A DNA stretch of 64,000 nucleotides, taken from NCBI RefSeq assembly GCF_014698035.1, contig NZ_JACJSF010000010.1, positions 62,001 through 126,000 on the forward strand, written 5' to 3'. Shown here piece by piece: positions 27,051 through 37,651 of this stretch; positions within the stretch are counted from its first letter, which is position 1; every line of letters begins with the position of its first letter. Source of the DNA: Desmonostoc muscorum FACHB-395. Lineage in GTDB: Bacteria > Cyanobacteriota > Cyanobacteriia > Cyanobacteriales > Nostocaceae. A program made the translations under genes and the position numbers. The notes under the pieces are model-generated. The model was not told the origin of the DNA and ran no database searches. It saw only the letters and a list, made by a program, of their open reading frames with translations.

Positions 27051-28178
27051 TTAATGCGCTTTGGCCGCTGCACCGGGTTTTGCACCTGCGGCTGCTTGCG
27101 GTGTAGAATTCCCGATGAGACGTTGGATTTCATCTGGCTTAGAAGTTTTAGACATCGCGGCTTCAAAGGAAATCGTTCCTGATTTATAAAAATCAGCTAA
27201 AACTTTCTCCAGAGTTTGCATCCCCAATTTACCGCCAGTTTGAATAGCTGAGTAAATTTGAGATGTTTTGCCTTCTCGAATCAAGTTGGAAATAGCGGGA
27301 GTAACAATCAGAATTTCTTGAGCCATCACCCGACCATATTCACCAGGTTTAGGGCTTTTCTTGGACACCAGGGTTTGGCTAAATACTGCCACTAACGAGT
27401 TAGATAACTGCACCCGCACCTGGGTTTGTCTTTCATGGGGGAAAACGTCAATAATCCGGTCAACTGTCTGCGCGGCAGAACTGGTGTGGAGAGTACCAAA
27501 TACTAAGTGTCCTGTTTCTGCTGCGGAAATCGCCAAAGAAATCGTTTCCAAATCACGCATTTCTCCCACCAGAACAATATCTGGATCTTCCCGCAAAGCT
27601 GCTTTCAAAGCGTTAGCAAAGCTCTTAGTATCTTCACCCAGTTGTCGTTGGTGAACCAAGCTTTTAATTGGTTCGTAGACAAATTCAATTGGGTCTTCCA
27701 CCGTTAAAATATGCTCTGCTTTAGTGCGGTTAATCAAGTCGATCATCGCTGCTAGGGTAGTTGTCTTCCCAGAACCTGTAGGTCCTGTCACCAGAATCAG
27801 TCCTCTGGGCTTATCTGTCATTTCCCTTACGATATCTGGCAGACCTAATTTTTCAAAGTTAGGAATCTTAGAACTTAATGCCCGTAAGCAAGCAGCATAA
27901 GAACCACGTTCTTTATAAACATTGACCCGGAAACGTGCCAAACCTTTAACCCCATAAGAACAATCCAGTTCCCAGTTTTGCTCTAAGGTTTTACGCTGGG
28001 TGTTGTTGAGCATACTAAAAATCAGCCTTTGACATTGATCGGCTGTCAATACATGCTCACCGATGGGAGTGAGTTTGCCACTGATGCGGAAGTAGGGAGG
28101 CAAACCTGCGGATAAATGCATATCCGAGCCACCCAGTTCAATCAACTGTTCCATCAAATCTTCAATCATCATTTCCAT
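27051..28178 (-). CDS. pilT: Type IV pilus retraction ATPase PilT
   Basis: Hexameric ATPase that depolymerises pili. The 375-residue protein has Walker A TGPTGSGKTTTLAAMIDL (about 133-150), a Walker B region DPDIVLVGEMRD (about 199-210) and GTLHTSSAAQTVDRIIDVFP. The C-terminal tail is Ala/Lys/Gly-rich. It lies between pilB and pilC; the gap to pilB contains a heptamer array. Confidence 0.95.
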   Translation of the reverse strand: MEMMIEDLMEQLIELGGSDMHLSAGLPPYFRISGKLTPIGEHVLTADQCQRLIFSMLNNTQRKTLEQNWELDCSYGVKGLARFRVNVYKERGSYAACLRALSSKIPNFEKLGLPDIVREMTDKPRGLILVTGPTGSGKTTTLAAMIDLINRTKAEHILTVEDPIEFVYEPIKSLVHQRQLGEDTKSFANALKAALREDPDIVLVGEMRDLETISLAISAAETGHLVFGTLHTSSAAQTVDRIIDVFPHERQTQVRVQLSNSLVAVFSQTLVSKKSPKPGEYGRVMAQEILIVTPAISNLIREGKTSQIYSAIQTGGKLGMQTLEKVLADFYKSGTISFEAAMSKTSKPDEIQRLIGNSTPQAAAGAKPGAAAKAH

Positions 28179-28199
28179 AGTTCTGCTTCCTTTTAATGT

Positions 28200-28281
28200 T
28201 TTTTATTTGTCCGTTGTCATTTGTTTAAAGTTATTAAGCATTCACCAATGACTAATGACCAATGACTAATGACTAATGACT
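28200..28281. repeat. Heptamer array in the pilB-pilT gap
   Basis: TGTCATTTG-type units and then ACCAATG/ACTAATG heptamers in inverted orientation fill the gap. This is the same family as in the fab cluster, petC-petA and the 60.3-kb arrays. Confidence 0.8.
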
Positions 28282-28285
28282 AGTC

Positions 28286-30292
28286 TCAAAACCGAGATGT
28301 CATACAGTAAGGACAATCCAGCCATTCTTGTTTCAATGTGGCATCACAACTGCGGCAGGTAAGGCCAGTCTTGCGTTTGGCTTTTAACTCTGCTTCCAAA
28401 CCAGTATCAGTAAACGTCACTCGTTCTACTTCTTCTAGAGTGGTGGAACCTTCGCGTACTAAGTCCAAACTGTAAGCCAGCAAGGTTTTCATCCCCTCTT
28501 CTATTGCCACTTCCTTGATGCGTTCCGTGGGTGCATCTTCGTTGATGAGAGTTTGCAGGTTTTCGGTGACTCGCATGACTTCATAAACACCACAACGCCC
28601 TTTGTAGCCTCCGCCATTACATTTTGGGCAAAGCTGATTTTTGGTTTTGGCTTCGGCGATCGCATCTAATGTCAATGTGTTAGCCTTATAGAAGGTAATT
28701 GCGACATCAGAAGAAGCTGATAGACCATAACGAGCCAGTTCCTCGGTTGTAGGAGTGTAGGGAATACGACATTCAGAACATACACGCCGCACCAAACGTT
28801 GAGCTAGAACGCCAATTAGCGAACTAGAAACCATGAAAGGCTCAATCCCCATTTCTCCCAGACGAGCGATCGCACCTGGGGCATCATTGGTATGTAAAGT
28901 AGTTAATACTAAGTGACCGGTCAAGGCAGCTTCAATCGCTGTTTTTGCCGTTTCCTTATCCCGCGTTTCACCCACCAGTAGCACGTCTGGATCTTGCCGC
29001 AAGAAAGCCCGCAGAGCAGTAGCAAAATCTAGCCCCTTTTCCCGAATTACCTGTACTTGAGTAATCCCTGGAAGACTGTACTCAATGGGGTCTTCCACAG
29101 TACTGATATTAATTCCGGGATCGTTCTTTTCTGATAGTGCAGAATACAGCGAAGTTGTTTTCCCAGAACCAGTTGGCCCAGTTACCAAAATTAGCCCAAA
29201 GGGACGGCTAACCATATCCTGGACAATATGTAAAGTCTCTGGATCGGTAATTAACTTATCTAATCCCAGTTGAGTGGAAGAGTTATCCAAAATCCGCAGC
29301 ACCACCTTTTCCCCGTAGCGACTGGGCAAGGTATTCACCCGGAAATCTACTTTGCGTCCCTCAAACATCCGCCGGATACGTCCATCTTGGGGCATACGGC
29401 GTTCGGCAATGTCTAGATTGGAGATGATTTTAAATCGGGCTGTCACCGCCGGGATAATTTTTTTCGGTAGGGGATCGAAAGCTTCCTTCAGTACGCCATC
29501 CTTTCGAAAGCGAATGCGTAAGTTTTCTTCTTGCGGTTCGATATGAATGTCAGAAACACCTTCATGCAAAGCTTTAGCCAGGATTCTATTGACCAGGTTG
29601 ATAACTGGGGCATCCTCTGCACCCTTCATCGCTGCCCCTAGATCAGCCTCCATTTCTTCAGGAGCATCTGCAAGATCAAGATTTCCGAGGTTTTCTAAAT
29701 CCTGATTAATATCTGTAAACTTTTCTTGTTCCAGGTGCTTTTGCCGAACAGCCATTTCATCCAGATATTGGTTGATTAGCTGCTGGTAGTCTTCCTGTGT
29801 AATCACCATACGCTGTAATGCCAGCCCTTGGGGACGCAAGATGCGGTTCAGGTCATCAGAAGCCTCTAGATTATCCGGAGCGACCATCGCCACTAAAACT
29901 GAGGGCGGGGTTTGGTCTTCGTGTTTCGATAGTGGTACTAAACGATGGCGACGGCAGATATCCACTGGGATGAGGGTTTCAATCAGGTTCCCCATCATCG
30001 TGTTGCCAATGGAGTTGACTTCCGGATCGAGGAATTCAACACCGTATAGTATTTTAAGTTCAAATAGCTGCTGTTTTTTGTATTGCCTGAGCAACTCAGG
30101 TGATAGTTGTTGCCCAGTAATTGACTCTAGTACTTCCGTTAAGGGTCGGCCAGATTTGCGGCTTTCAATTAGTGCCTGCCTCATCTGTTCGGTATTGACA
30201 TAGCCAGATTGCACTAGCTTGTTGCCAAAGGGCGAAAACTCTGTTCTGGTAGTTAGAGCGGTACTGCGCCGTTGTGGTGACGAGTAAGTCAT
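28286..30292 (-). CDS. pilB: Type IV pilus extension ATPase PilB
   Basis: Hexameric ATPase that powers pilin polymerisation (GspE family). The 668-residue protein has an N-terminal MshEN/GspE-N domain (about 25-190), Walker A TGPTGSGKTTSLYSAL (about 368-383) and a Walker B/His box region DPDVLLVGETRD near 432. Its zinc finger is formed by CSEC and CPKC. A C-terminal extension after the canonical end carries a second CxxC pair set (CRSCDAT and CPYC), a possible extra zinc knuckle. First gene of pilB-pilT-pilC. Confidence 0.95.
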   Translation of the reverse strand: MTYSSPQRRSTALTTRTEFSPFGNKLVQSGYVNTEQMRQALIESRKSGRPLTEVLESITGQQLSPELLRQYKKQQLFELKILYGVEFLDPEVNSIGNTMMGNLIETLIPVDICRRHRLVPLSKHEDQTPPSVLVAMVAPDNLEASDDLNRILRPQGLALQRMVITQEDYQQLINQYLDEMAVRQKHLEQEKFTDINQDLENLGNLDLADAPEEMEADLGAAMKGAEDAPVINLVNRILAKALHEGVSDIHIEPQEENLRIRFRKDGVLKEAFDPLPKKIIPAVTARFKIISNLDIAERRMPQDGRIRRMFEGRKVDFRVNTLPSRYGEKVVLRILDNSSTQLGLDKLITDPETLHIVQDMVSRPFGLILVTGPTGSGKTTSLYSALSEKNDPGINISTVEDPIEYSLPGITQVQVIREKGLDFATALRAFLRQDPDVLLVGETRDKETAKTAIEAALTGHLVLTTLHTNDAPGAIARLGEMGIEPFMVSSSLIGVLAQRLVRRVCSECRIPYTPTTEELARYGLSASSDVAITFYKANTLTLDAIAEAKTKNQLCPKCNGGGYKGRCGVYEVMRVTENLQTLINEDAPTERIKEVAIEEGMKTLLAYSLDLVREGSTTLEEVERVTFTDTGLEAELKAKRKTGLTCRSCDATLKQEWLDCPYCMTSRF

Positions 30293-30749
30293 AAATGAGC
30301 GAATGAGTAGGGGAACCTCTGCTTAAAGTATTCCCAGCCTGTGAGATAGAATTCTCATTTCCCAAAAAAGTCCTGAATCAAGTCGCTTGCTTCGCCAAAG
30401 AGTACGCTCGGAATTCAAAATGACGCTTTCTACGAGACGCTAAAAGCTTAGCTTGCAACTCTTACAGAGTACGCGGGCTCACTAATGCTGCGCTAACAAA
30501 ATTAAAGATACTGCCTCCTACCACTCTTCCAAATTACTTACTCCTAGAGGTAGACTACTCGTTCGGGTTCCCGCCTTAATAGTGCCTACGCGAACGTGTT
30601 CACCATTTGTCACAATAAGAAAATGGTTACATCACTTCCAGAAACTTGTCGGCAAAAAAATCAGCCTCAGTTGCAAGTCGTGGATGACGACGGTTGCAAA
30701 CAATGGAGATACACTGCCATAAATAGCAAGCATCTGGAATGAGTGGACA
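30293..30749. other. Spacer upstream of grpE with degenerate palindromic repeats
   Basis: 457 bp between divergent pilB and grpE. It contains a degenerate copy of the GAGACGCT...AGCTTGC repeat (about 30432-30475) and a fragment reading GTGCCTACGCGAACGTG near 30582. No CIRCE element (TTAGCACTC inverted repeat) is visible, so no HrcA control is supported from the sequence. Confidence 0.5.
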
Positions 30750-31499
30750 ATGATGGATGAAAATAAACAGATAAACAATACTAGCCAGCAATTGGGTGAA
30801 CCAACAGAGGTAAAGCAAGCAATGAAGAGTGACTTCCCAGCCCAAATTAATTTCAATGAATCTGATAGCGAGGTGACAGAGCAAGTGTCAGCCCAAACTA
30901 ATGTATCGGGAGATGCAGCTACTTTCAATCCAGAAACTGGTGTTGCCGCAACCGAGAACACTGGAGTGGAAACGGCAGCTTTGGCAGAACTCACTCAACA
31001 AATTGAGTCTCTCAAAACGCAGCTAGAAGAGCGCAGTACTCAATATATGCGGATTGCTGCTGATTTTGAGAATTACCGGAAACGTACTAGCAAAGAAAAA
31101 GAAGAGCTAGAGACGCAGATGAAGCGGAACACGATTCTAGAATTGCTGCCAGTGGTCGATAATTTTGAGCGGGCGCGATCGCACCTCAAACCTCAATCTG
31201 ATGGCGAAATGACCATGCACAAAAGCTACCAAGGTGTTTACAAACAATTAGTAGATAGCCTGAAGCGGTTGGGTGTGTCACCAATGCGTCCTGAAGGTCA
31301 AGAATTTGATCCTAACCTGCACGAAGCAGTAATGCGGGAACCTACGGATGAACATCCTGAAGGAACAGTGTTAGAAGAGTTAGTGCGCGGATATTACTTG
31401 GGCGAACGTGTGCTACGCCATGCAATGGTCAAAGTAGCTGCTCCAAAGGAAGATACACCTTCTACGGAGGAAGATCAGTCGAGTCCAGCCAACAGTTAA
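30750..31499 (+). CDS. grpE: Nucleotide exchange factor GrpE
   Basis: Co-chaperone that releases ADP from DnaK. The 249-residue protein has an acidic, disordered N-terminus (about 1-80), a long coiled coil (about 80-150, including [18 protein letters not shown]), and the beta-rich GrpE head with [20 protein letters not shown]. Two adjacent ATGs (30750 and 30753) could start it. It begins the grpE-dnaK-dnaJ cluster. Confidence 0.95.
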   Translation: MMDENKQINNTSQQLGEPTEVKQAMKSDFPAQINFNESDSEVTEQVSAQTNVSGDAATFNPETGVAATENTGVETAALAELTQQIESLKTQLEERSTQYMRIAADFENYRKRTSKEKEELETQMKRNTILELLPVVDNFERARSHLKPQSDGEMTMHKSYQGVYKQLVDSLKRLGVSPMRPEGQEFDPNLHEAVMREPTDEHPEGTVLEELVRGYYLGERVLRHAMVKVAAPKEDTPSTEEDQSSPANS

Positions 31500-31725
31500 G
31501 CTGTAGTCGCTCGTCTCGCTGACCAAAAGTGCCTGGGTTCTAGCAAGGACGAGCATCGCGTACCTAAAACTTGGACAAGGCTTTGGATAACTTTCTGTGT
31601 TTCAACTTCCTCTTGCTACCAGCAAAATGGGTTCCACAGACGTTATCCGCTAGCCTTAGTTCGGAGCTAAAAAGTTAGTCCGCGACATATTACAGCAGGA
31701 AGACTCAGTAAAAATACTGGCGAAT

Positions 31726-33684
31726 ATGGGAAAAGTTATTGGAATCGACTTAGGCACTACTAATAGTTGCGTCGCAGTTTTGGAGGGCGGTCAACCACTG
31801 GTGATCTCCAATTCTGAAGGTGGACGAACTACTCCGAGTATTGTGGGATTTGGCAAAAGTGGCGATCGCTTGGTTGGTCAATTGGCAAAGCGCCAAGCCG
31901 TAACCAATGCCGAAAACACAATTTACAGTATTAAACGATTCATCGGGCGGCGTTGGGAAGAGACTGATATAGAACGCGAACGTGTACCCTACAACTGTGT
32001 CAAAGGTCGAGACGATACCGTTGATGTCCAAATCCGCTCAAAAAATTATACGCCACAAGAACTATCCGCCATGATCCTGCAAAAGCTTAAGCAGGATGCG
32101 GAAAACTTCTTGGGTGAAGAAGTCACTCAGGCAGTGATCACCGTACCTGCATATTTTACAGATGCTCAAAGACAAGCTACTAAAGATGCAGGCACAATTG
32201 CAGGATTAGAAGTTCTGCGAATCATCAATGAACCAACAGCTGCGGCTTTAGCTTTCGGATTGGAAAAGCAAGACCAAGAGCAGCTAATTTTAGTATTTGA
32301 CTTGGGAGGCGGTACTTTTGACGTATCGATCCTACAACTTGGGGATGGCGTTTTTGAAGTTAAGGCGACTTGTGGTAACAACCACTTAGGTGGAGACGAC
32401 TTTGATAATGCGATCGTGCTTTGGCTGATGGAACGCTTTCAGCAAGACGAAAAAATCAATCTTTCCCAAGATAAGATGGCACTGCAACGCCTACGGGAAG
32501 CAGCAGAAAAGGCGAAAATTGAACTCTCCAGCATGGTTAATACCTCCATTAACCTGCCTTTTATCACATCTGATGAAACCGGTCCAAAGCATCTGGAAAT
32601 GGAACTCAGCCGCTCTAAATTTGAAGAGCTTGCAGGACAATTAATTGAAGCCACTATCGAACCGATGATCCAAGCACTCAAAGATGCGGATCTCAAACCA
32701 TCAGCCATAGATCGGATTATTTTAGTAGGTGGTTCTACCCGAATTCCCGCAGTCCAAAACGCGCTGATTAAGTTTTTCAATGGCAAAGCTCCCGATCGCT
32801 CTATCAACCCTGATGAAGCGGTAGCATTGGGAGCAGCTATCCAAGCAGGGGTCTTGGGTGGAGAAGTCGATAATCTTTTACTTTTGGATGTCACCCCTCT
32901 GTCTTTGGGAATTGAAACCTTGGGTGAAGTATTCACCAAAATTATTGAACGCAACACCACAATTCCTACTAGTAAGTCACAAATTTTTTCCACAGCAGTT
33001 GATGGGCAAACCTCGGTAGAAATTCACATTCTCCAAGGTGAACGGGCAATGTCACGGGATAATAAGAGTCTTGGCAAGTTTCTGCTAGCAGGAATTCCCC
33101 CATCGCCCCGTGGTGTGCCACAAATTGAAGTATCTTTTGAAATTGATGTCAACGGCATCCTGAAGGTTTCTGCCCAAGACAAAGGCACAGGTAGAGAACA
33201 GAGTATCAGGATTACAAATACAGGTGGTTTGAGTACTAACGAAGTCGAACGGATGCGCCAAGAGGCCGAACTGTTTTCTGAAGAAGATAGAAGACGTAAA
33301 GAACTGGTTGAACTCAAAAACCAAGCAGATAATCTGTTGTTCAGTTACGAATCTACCATTAAGGATAATAGCAACTTTATCGGCGATCAGATGAAAATCT
33401 TGGCCAGTGAAAAAGTTTCACAACTCCAAGCTGCAATGATTGACTCCAGCATCTCCACCGTGGAATTTAAGCAGCGCTTAGACGACTTCCAACAAACCCT
33501 GTTTGCAATTGGTGCTGATGTCTATAACCGAGCTAACAGCCAAGCAGATGAGATTGAGGAGGCTTCAGCTAGTCTCTTTACCCCAGAAGTAGACTCACCA
33601 ATGAACGGTACACTAATACCACAATTCAACTTTGATTTTGACGAAGAAAGTACCGCACAGGTTGATTATGAGGCGATAGATTAA
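31726..33684 (+). CDS. dnaK: Chaperone protein DnaK (Hsp70)
   Basis: ATP-dependent folding chaperone. The 652-residue protein has the three Hsp70 signatures: [12 protein letters not shown] (residues 6-17), [14 protein letters not shown] and [14 protein letters not shown] substrate domain and a lid follow. The C-terminal tail ([19 protein letters not shown]) is acidic but lacks a canonical EEVD-like end, and cyanobacteria carry several dnaK paralogues; the grpE/dnaJ linkage suggests the housekeeping heat-shock form, which is inference. Confidence 0.95.
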   Translation: MGKVIGIDLGTTNSCVAVLEGGQPLVISNSEGGRTTPSIVGFGKSGDRLVGQLAKRQAVTNAENTIYSIKRFIGRRWEETDIERERVPYNCVKGRDDTVDVQIRSKNYTPQELSAMILQKLKQDAENFLGEEVTQAVITVPAYFTDAQRQATKDAGTIAGLEVLRIINEPTAAALAFGLEKQDQEQLILVFDLGGGTFDVSILQLGDGVFEVKATCGNNHLGGDDFDNAIVLWLMERFQQDEKINLSQDKMALQRLREAAEKAKIELSSMVNTSINLPFITSDETGPKHLEMELSRSKFEELAGQLIEATIEPMIQALKDADLKPSAIDRIILVGGSTRIPAVQNALIKFFNGKAPDRSINPDEAVALGAAIQAGVLGGEVDNLLLLDVTPLSLGIETLGEVFTKIIERNTTIPTSKSQIFSTAVDGQTSVEIHILQGERAMSRDNKSLGKFLLAGIPPSPRGVPQIEVSFEIDVNGILKVSAQDKGTGREQSIRITNTGGLSTNEVERMRQEAELFSEEDRRRKELVELKNQADNLLFSYESTIKDNSNFIGDQMKILASEKVSQLQAAMIDSSISTVEFKQRLDDFQQTLFAIGADVYNRANSQADEIEEASASLFTPEVDSPMNGTLIPQFNFDFDEESTAQVDYEAID

Positions 33685-34374
33685 GGATTGGGGAATGGAG
33701 AATGGGGAGCAGGGGGACAAGGGGACAAGAGGTGAGAACTTGAAACAAGTCTTTCCCCTTGTCCCCAATTCTCCTTGTCCCAAAGTCCTCTTCCAAATTC
33801 CCAATTCCCAATATCCTAAGTTGCAGATTTTTATTAAGACATTTTAATATATCTAATATTGATTGTAGATTTAGCGAAGTTTCACAAGACCCCAAGGGTT
33901 TGCTAGATTGTAGAAGCAAATTACTGCTAGGCAGTATGCCGATTCAGATGCACTTCCATTACATAAGGGTGGTTTTCCACACCGAATGGTGCGGCTAGCA
34001 CCTCTGGTTAATGGGCGGGGTTTTCCTCTCCTACGTAGCACAATTGTAAAAGAGACAACCGACTCGGCAGTGATGAAGTCTGAGCAGAGGCTTCCCCTGA
34101 TCATAACTTCTATAGCTTTTGTCGTCTCCCACGAGGAAAGCACCTGTTGCTCAAGATTTGTCGGTGATTTTTGTAAAAGGTAAAGGTTAAAATCAGTTAT
34201 TAACAAAAATTAATTTTACCTTCTGCCTAACCTCCGGCAAATCGCCCTTTAAAGGATAGTGTGTTGCTCTTACATATTCTGTAAAGCAAAACGCCTTACC
34301 GTAAAGTAGCAAGTGACCGTGAGTGACGTTCTGCTGACTTCTGCTTTCTTCCTTCTAACTTTTACCTTTGCTAT
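33685..34374. other. Repeat-rich spacer between dnaK and dnaJ
   Basis: 690 bp without a convincing gene. The first 130 bp are G-rich heptamers and the second copy of the GACAAGAGGTGAG repeat shared with 2034-2100. The remainder contains GC-richer segments around 33960-34030. No clear terminator is seen, so dnaJ may have its own promoter here. Confidence 0.55.
33690..33815. repeat. Dispersed repeat, copy 2 (uninterrupted)
   Basis: GGGGAATGG/GGGACAAG units followed by a stretch from about 33724 that matches 2037-2100 nearly base for base. At the position where the 225-bp element sits in copy 1, this copy is continuous (GGACAAGGGGACAAGAGG). It ends in CCCAATTCCCAAT units. Confidence 0.8.
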
Positions 34375-35502
34375 ATGGCCCGCGACTATTATGAAATCCT
34401 GGGTGTCTCTCGTGACACCGACAAAGAAGAACTCAAGCAAGCTTATCGCCGTTTAGCCCGGAAGTATCACCCAGATGTGAACAAAGAGCCGGGGGCGGAG
34501 GATCGCTTTAAAGAAATTAACCGCGCTTATGAGGTACTCTCGGAACCAGAAACCCGCGCTCGTTACGATCGCTTTGGGCCAGAGGGTGTGTCAGGTGCTG
34601 GCGCTGGCTTCCAAGATGTCGGCGATATGGGTGGTTTTGCCGATATTTTTGAAAGCATTTTTAGTGGCTTTGCTGGCGGTATGGGTAGTCCCACGCAACA
34701 AAGACGGCGCAGTGGGCCTGCGAGGGGCGATGATCTGCGGCTAGACCTGAAGTTAGACTTTCGGGAAGCGGTATTTGGTGGCGAAAAAGAAATTCGTATT
34801 TCACATTTAGAAAATTGTGAAGTCTGTAGCGGTTCTGGTGCTAAACCTGGAACCCGCCCCCGGACTTGTTCGACTTGTAGCGGATCTGGTCAAGTCCGCC
34901 GTGTCACTAGAACACCCTTTGGCAGTTTCACCCAAGTCTCGACTTGTCCCACCTGTAATGGGACAGGGATGGTAATCGAAGACAAGTGTGATGCCTGTGA
35001 TGGGAAGGGCGCAAATCAAGTCACCAAGAAACTCAAAATTACCATTCCAGCTGGGGTGGATAATGGTACTCGCTTGCGGATTTCTAGTGAAGGAGATGCC
35101 GGTCAACGTGGTGGCCCTCCTGGGGATTTGTACGTTTACTTGTTCGTAAATGAGGACGAAGAATTCCAACGGGATGGGATTAATATTCTTTCGGAAATCA
35201 AAGTTAGCTACCTACAAGCGATTTTAGGTTGTCGGTTAGAGGTAGACACGGTAGATGGCCCTGTAGAACTGATTATTCCAGCTGGAACTCAGCCAAATAC
35301 GGTAATGAAGTTAGAAAATCGCGGCGTACCTCGCTTGGGTAATCCTGTCAGTCGTGGGGATCACATGCTGAACGTATTAATTGATATTCCCAACAAAGTA
35401 ACCCCAGAGGAGAGGGAACTTTTGGAGAAGCTGGCTAAAATTAAGGGAGATCGTACTGGTGAAGGCGGTCTAGGAGGATTTTTGGGAAATTTATTTAAGT
35501 AA
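34375..35502 (+). CDS. dnaJ: Chaperone protein DnaJ (type I Hsp40)
   Basis: J-domain co-chaperone that stimulates DnaK ATPase. The 375-residue protein has the J-domain with HPD (in [10 protein letters not shown]), a Gly/Phe-rich linker (about 75-110), and four CxxCxGxG-type zinc repeats ([32 protein letters not shown]). The C-terminal substrate domains follow. Its TAA overlaps the ATG of the next gene (TAATG), forming a coupled unit with the tusA-like gene and rsgA. Confidence 0.96.
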   Translation: MARDYYEILGVSRDTDKEELKQAYRRLARKYHPDVNKEPGAEDRFKEINRAYEVLSEPETRARYDRFGPEGVSGAGAGFQDVGDMGGFADIFESIFSGFAGGMGSPTQQRRRSGPARGDDLRLDLKLDFREAVFGGEKEIRISHLENCEVCSGSGAKPGTRPRTCSTCSGSGQVRRVTRTPFGSFTQVSTCPTCNGTGMVIEDKCDACDGKGANQVTKKLKITIPAGVDNGTRLRISSEGDAGQRGGPPGDLYVYLFVNEDEEFQRDGINILSEIKVSYLQAILGCRLEVDTVDGPVELIIPAGTQPNTVMKLENRGVPRLGNPVSRGDHMLNVLIDIPNKVTPEERELLEKLAKIKGDRTGEGGLGGFLGNLFK

Positions 35503-35759
35503 TGATACCCTCTTCTCTCTTAACTCCCGATGCTCAACTTGATTTACGTGGCACCCCTTGCCCAATTAATTTTGTCCGGACAAAACTACGTCTGGAAAAA
35601 ATGCCATTGGGAGGTTTGCTAGAAGTCTGGCTAGACCCAGGTGAGCCGATTGAGCAGGTTCCCGATAGCCTGACAATGGCAGGTTATGTGGTGGAACAAA
35701 TTACAGACTGTACTAATTATTTTTCTCTGTTAGTGCGTCGTCCAGTTGCTGGCCAATGA
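35502..35759 (+). CDS. TusA-family sulfur-carrier-like protein
   Basis: An 85-residue protein with the family motif LDLRGTPCPINFVRTKLRLE, where the CP Cys is the sulfur-relay residue. In E. coli TusA relays sulfur for tRNA thiolation; the role of this paralogue is not known. It overlaps dnaJ by one base and rsgA by four (ATGA), so it is translated in a chain with both. The coupling hints at a role in translation or redox stress, which is inference. Confidence 0.88.
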   Translation: MIPSSLLTPDAQLDLRGTPCPINFVRTKLRLEKMPLGGLLEVWLDPGEPIEQVPDSLTMAGYVVEQITDCTNYFSLLVRRPVAGQ

Positions 35760-36856
35760 CAGGGGAAAATTTTGCTGAAACTGGACAGTTATTGGGTACG
35801 GTGCTTGCTGTACAGGCTAATTTTTACCGAGTACAGATGGATCAAGAGCAGGGGGAGATGAGGGAGATGGGGGATCAAGATTCTCATCTTCCTTATCCCC
35901 CTCTCCTCCTCTGTACTCGCCGAACACGGCTGAAAAAAATCGGACAACAGGTGATGGTAGGCGATCGCGTTGTGGTTGAAGAACCAGATTGGGCCGGAGG
36001 ACGGGGAGCAATCGCTGATGTCTTACCCCGTCACAGCGAATTAGATCGTCCAGCGATCGCCAATGTCAACCAAATTTTATTGGTATTTGCCGTTGCCGAT
36101 CCACCTTTGGAACCTTATCAACTGAGTCGGTTTCTAATTAAGGCTGAGTCTACTGGCTTGGATGTGCTTTTATGTTTAAATAAAAGTGATTTAATTTCAG
36201 AACCAGAACAGCAAAAAGTTAGCGATCGCCTGCTCGGTTGGGGCTATCAACCAATATTTATTAGTGTCAAAGATGGTATAAATACTGACCAAGCAAGCAG
36301 ATATTTAAGCAATAAAATTACTGTCATTGCTGGGCCTTCCGGCGTTGGCAAATCCAGCCTGATTAATACACTAATTGACACGGCGAAGTTGCGAGTAGGA
36401 GAAGTTTCTGGCAAACTAGCTCGTGGTCGTCATACCACTCGACATACAGAATTATTTGAGTTAGCTAGCGGTGGAATGCTTGCTGACACTCCCGGCTTTA
36501 ATCAGCCGGACATGGATTGCATACCAGAAGAATTAATCCATTATTTCCCAGAAGCAAGAAAACGGTTAGCAGTTGCTAGCTGTCGGTTTAGTGATTGTCT
36601 GCACCGAGACGAGCCTGAGTGTGTGGTGCGGGGAGACTGGGAACGATATGAACATTATTTAGAATTTTTGGATGCTGCGATCGCTCATCAAACTCAGCTG
36701 CACCAACAAGCCGATCCTGAATCCACCATGAAGTTAAAAAGCAAAGGCAAAGGGCAGAGTCAATACGAACCCAAGCTAGAAAGTAAAAAATATCGCCGAA
36801 TTTCCCGCAAGACTCAGTTACAGGACTTGCAGGAATTATATCGCGATGAAGAATAA
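35756..36856 (+). CDS. rsgA: Ribosome small-subunit GTPase RsgA with repeat insert
   Basis: Circularly permuted GTPase that checks late 30S maturation. An N-terminal OB fold is followed by G4 (LNKSD, about 140), G1 GPSGVGKSS (from about 192), G3 DTPGF (about 244) and a zinc site with Cys/His in CRFSDCLHRDEPEC (about 276). The OB fold is interrupted at residues about 28-50 by a stretch rich in Glu, Met, Gly and then Pro/Leu, encoded by GGGGGAGATGAGGGAGATGG-type purine units and complementary CCCTCTCC units. The C-terminus is basic. It ends the dnaJ-tusA-rsgA unit. Confidence 0.93.
   Translation: MTGENFAETGQLLGTVLAVQANFYRVQMDQEQGEMREMGDQDSHLPYPPLLLCTRRTRLKKIGQQVMVGDRVVVEEPDWAGGRGAIADVLPRHSELDRPAIANVNQILLVFAVADPPLEPYQLSRFLIKAESTGLDVLLCLNKSDLISEPEQQKVSDRLLGWGYQPIFISVKDGINTDQASRYLSNKITVIAGPSGVGKSSLINTLIDTAKLRVGEVSGKLARGRHTTRHTELFELASGGMLADTPGFNQPDMDCIPEELIHYFPEARKRLAVASCRFSDCLHRDEPECVVRGDWERYEHYLEFLDAAIAHQTQLHQQADPESTMKLKSKGKGQSQYEPKLESKKYRRISRKTQLQDLQELYRDEE
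35845..35913. repeat. G-rich/C-rich inverted repeat inside rsgA
   Basis: A purine tract with GGGGGAGATGAGGGAG followed by a complementary pyrimidine tract (CTTATCCCCCTCTCCTCC) lies in frame in the OB-fold coding region. This is the same type of low-complexity repeat as the intergenic arrays. Confidence 0.6.
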
Positions 36857-36861
36857 GGAGT

Positions 36862-37215
36862 GCGATGTCTACGACGGGATGCGCCTAGCCTACGCACTTC
36901 TATATAAAGGAAGATTTTACTTTGTCGGCTTTTTGGGCGATCGGTGCAACACTCATCTGGCTGCAAGTCTTGATCGAATATGTAATTGTTCGGGTTTCTG
37001 GGTTGCGGGAATCACAGGTTTGCGAGTTTAAAGGCTGACTGGCAAACTTTGGGTTAGCACTTACCCGCAGTATCCCTCTTTTGTCACTTTCCGGGAGGGC
37101 GATTGTCAGAAGCCTCATGAGGCAATCAATACAACCTATCCTATTAGAAAAAAATGGGTCTTGTATTTGTGATTAGAAAATAATCGTGCGTAGGCGTAGC
37201 CGTTGTAGACATCGC
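36862..37215. repeat. Inverted pair of a 30-36 bp dispersed repeat
   Basis: GCGATGTCTACGACGGG...CCTACGCAC at 36862-36897 matches the reverse complement of 37186-37215 with a few differences. The two copies face each other about 290 bp apart. Confidence 0.65.
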
Positions 37216-37317
37216 CTGCTATGCAAAAGCTCTAGAATTCAGCAATAGCAAATATATAAAAATTATTATTGCAAGATTATCTCATCAGATTTGGATTTAT
37301 TATTTGCGATCGCGTAG

Positions 37318-37425
37318 CGTAAAGCCTTCTCTTCTCCTTCTCCTGTCGGAGACGCTGCGCGAACAGAGACGCTGACGTATAGCTTGCTTCCACGAAGTGG
37401 TAGGAGAGGCTTGTCTACGATACTT
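37318..37425. repeat. Dispersed palindromic repeat, GAGACGCTGCGCG type
   Basis: Contains GGAGACGCTGCGCGAA, CAGAGACGCTGACG and a 23-base block (37380-37402) identical to one inside the DUF4335 gene. It can fold into several stems. Confidence 0.7.
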
Positions 37426-37651
37426 TTAAGCACTATTACTTATTGATAAATTGTTCATGATTCCAACCTGTCACTGATGCTCCTGAAGTAAACTCTCCCA
37501 GGAGGAGACACCAAAGGCGATCGGTAATAACTGTCTCTGTTGTTGAACCTGAGTAAATATTTTCAGTACAGGCTTATACAATAAGCAAATAGGCAGGTTT
37601 TACAACTAGTTAACAACAACACGCAGTGGGTGCATAACGGCATAACATTGT

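Noticed and set aside
30293..30749. Heat-shock CIRCE operator before grpE
   Set aside because: I looked for TTAGCACTC with its inverted partner in the upstream region and did not find it.
36846..37031. 61-residue frame overlapping the end of rsgA
   Set aside because: It runs through a dispersed repeat and has no recognisable protein features.
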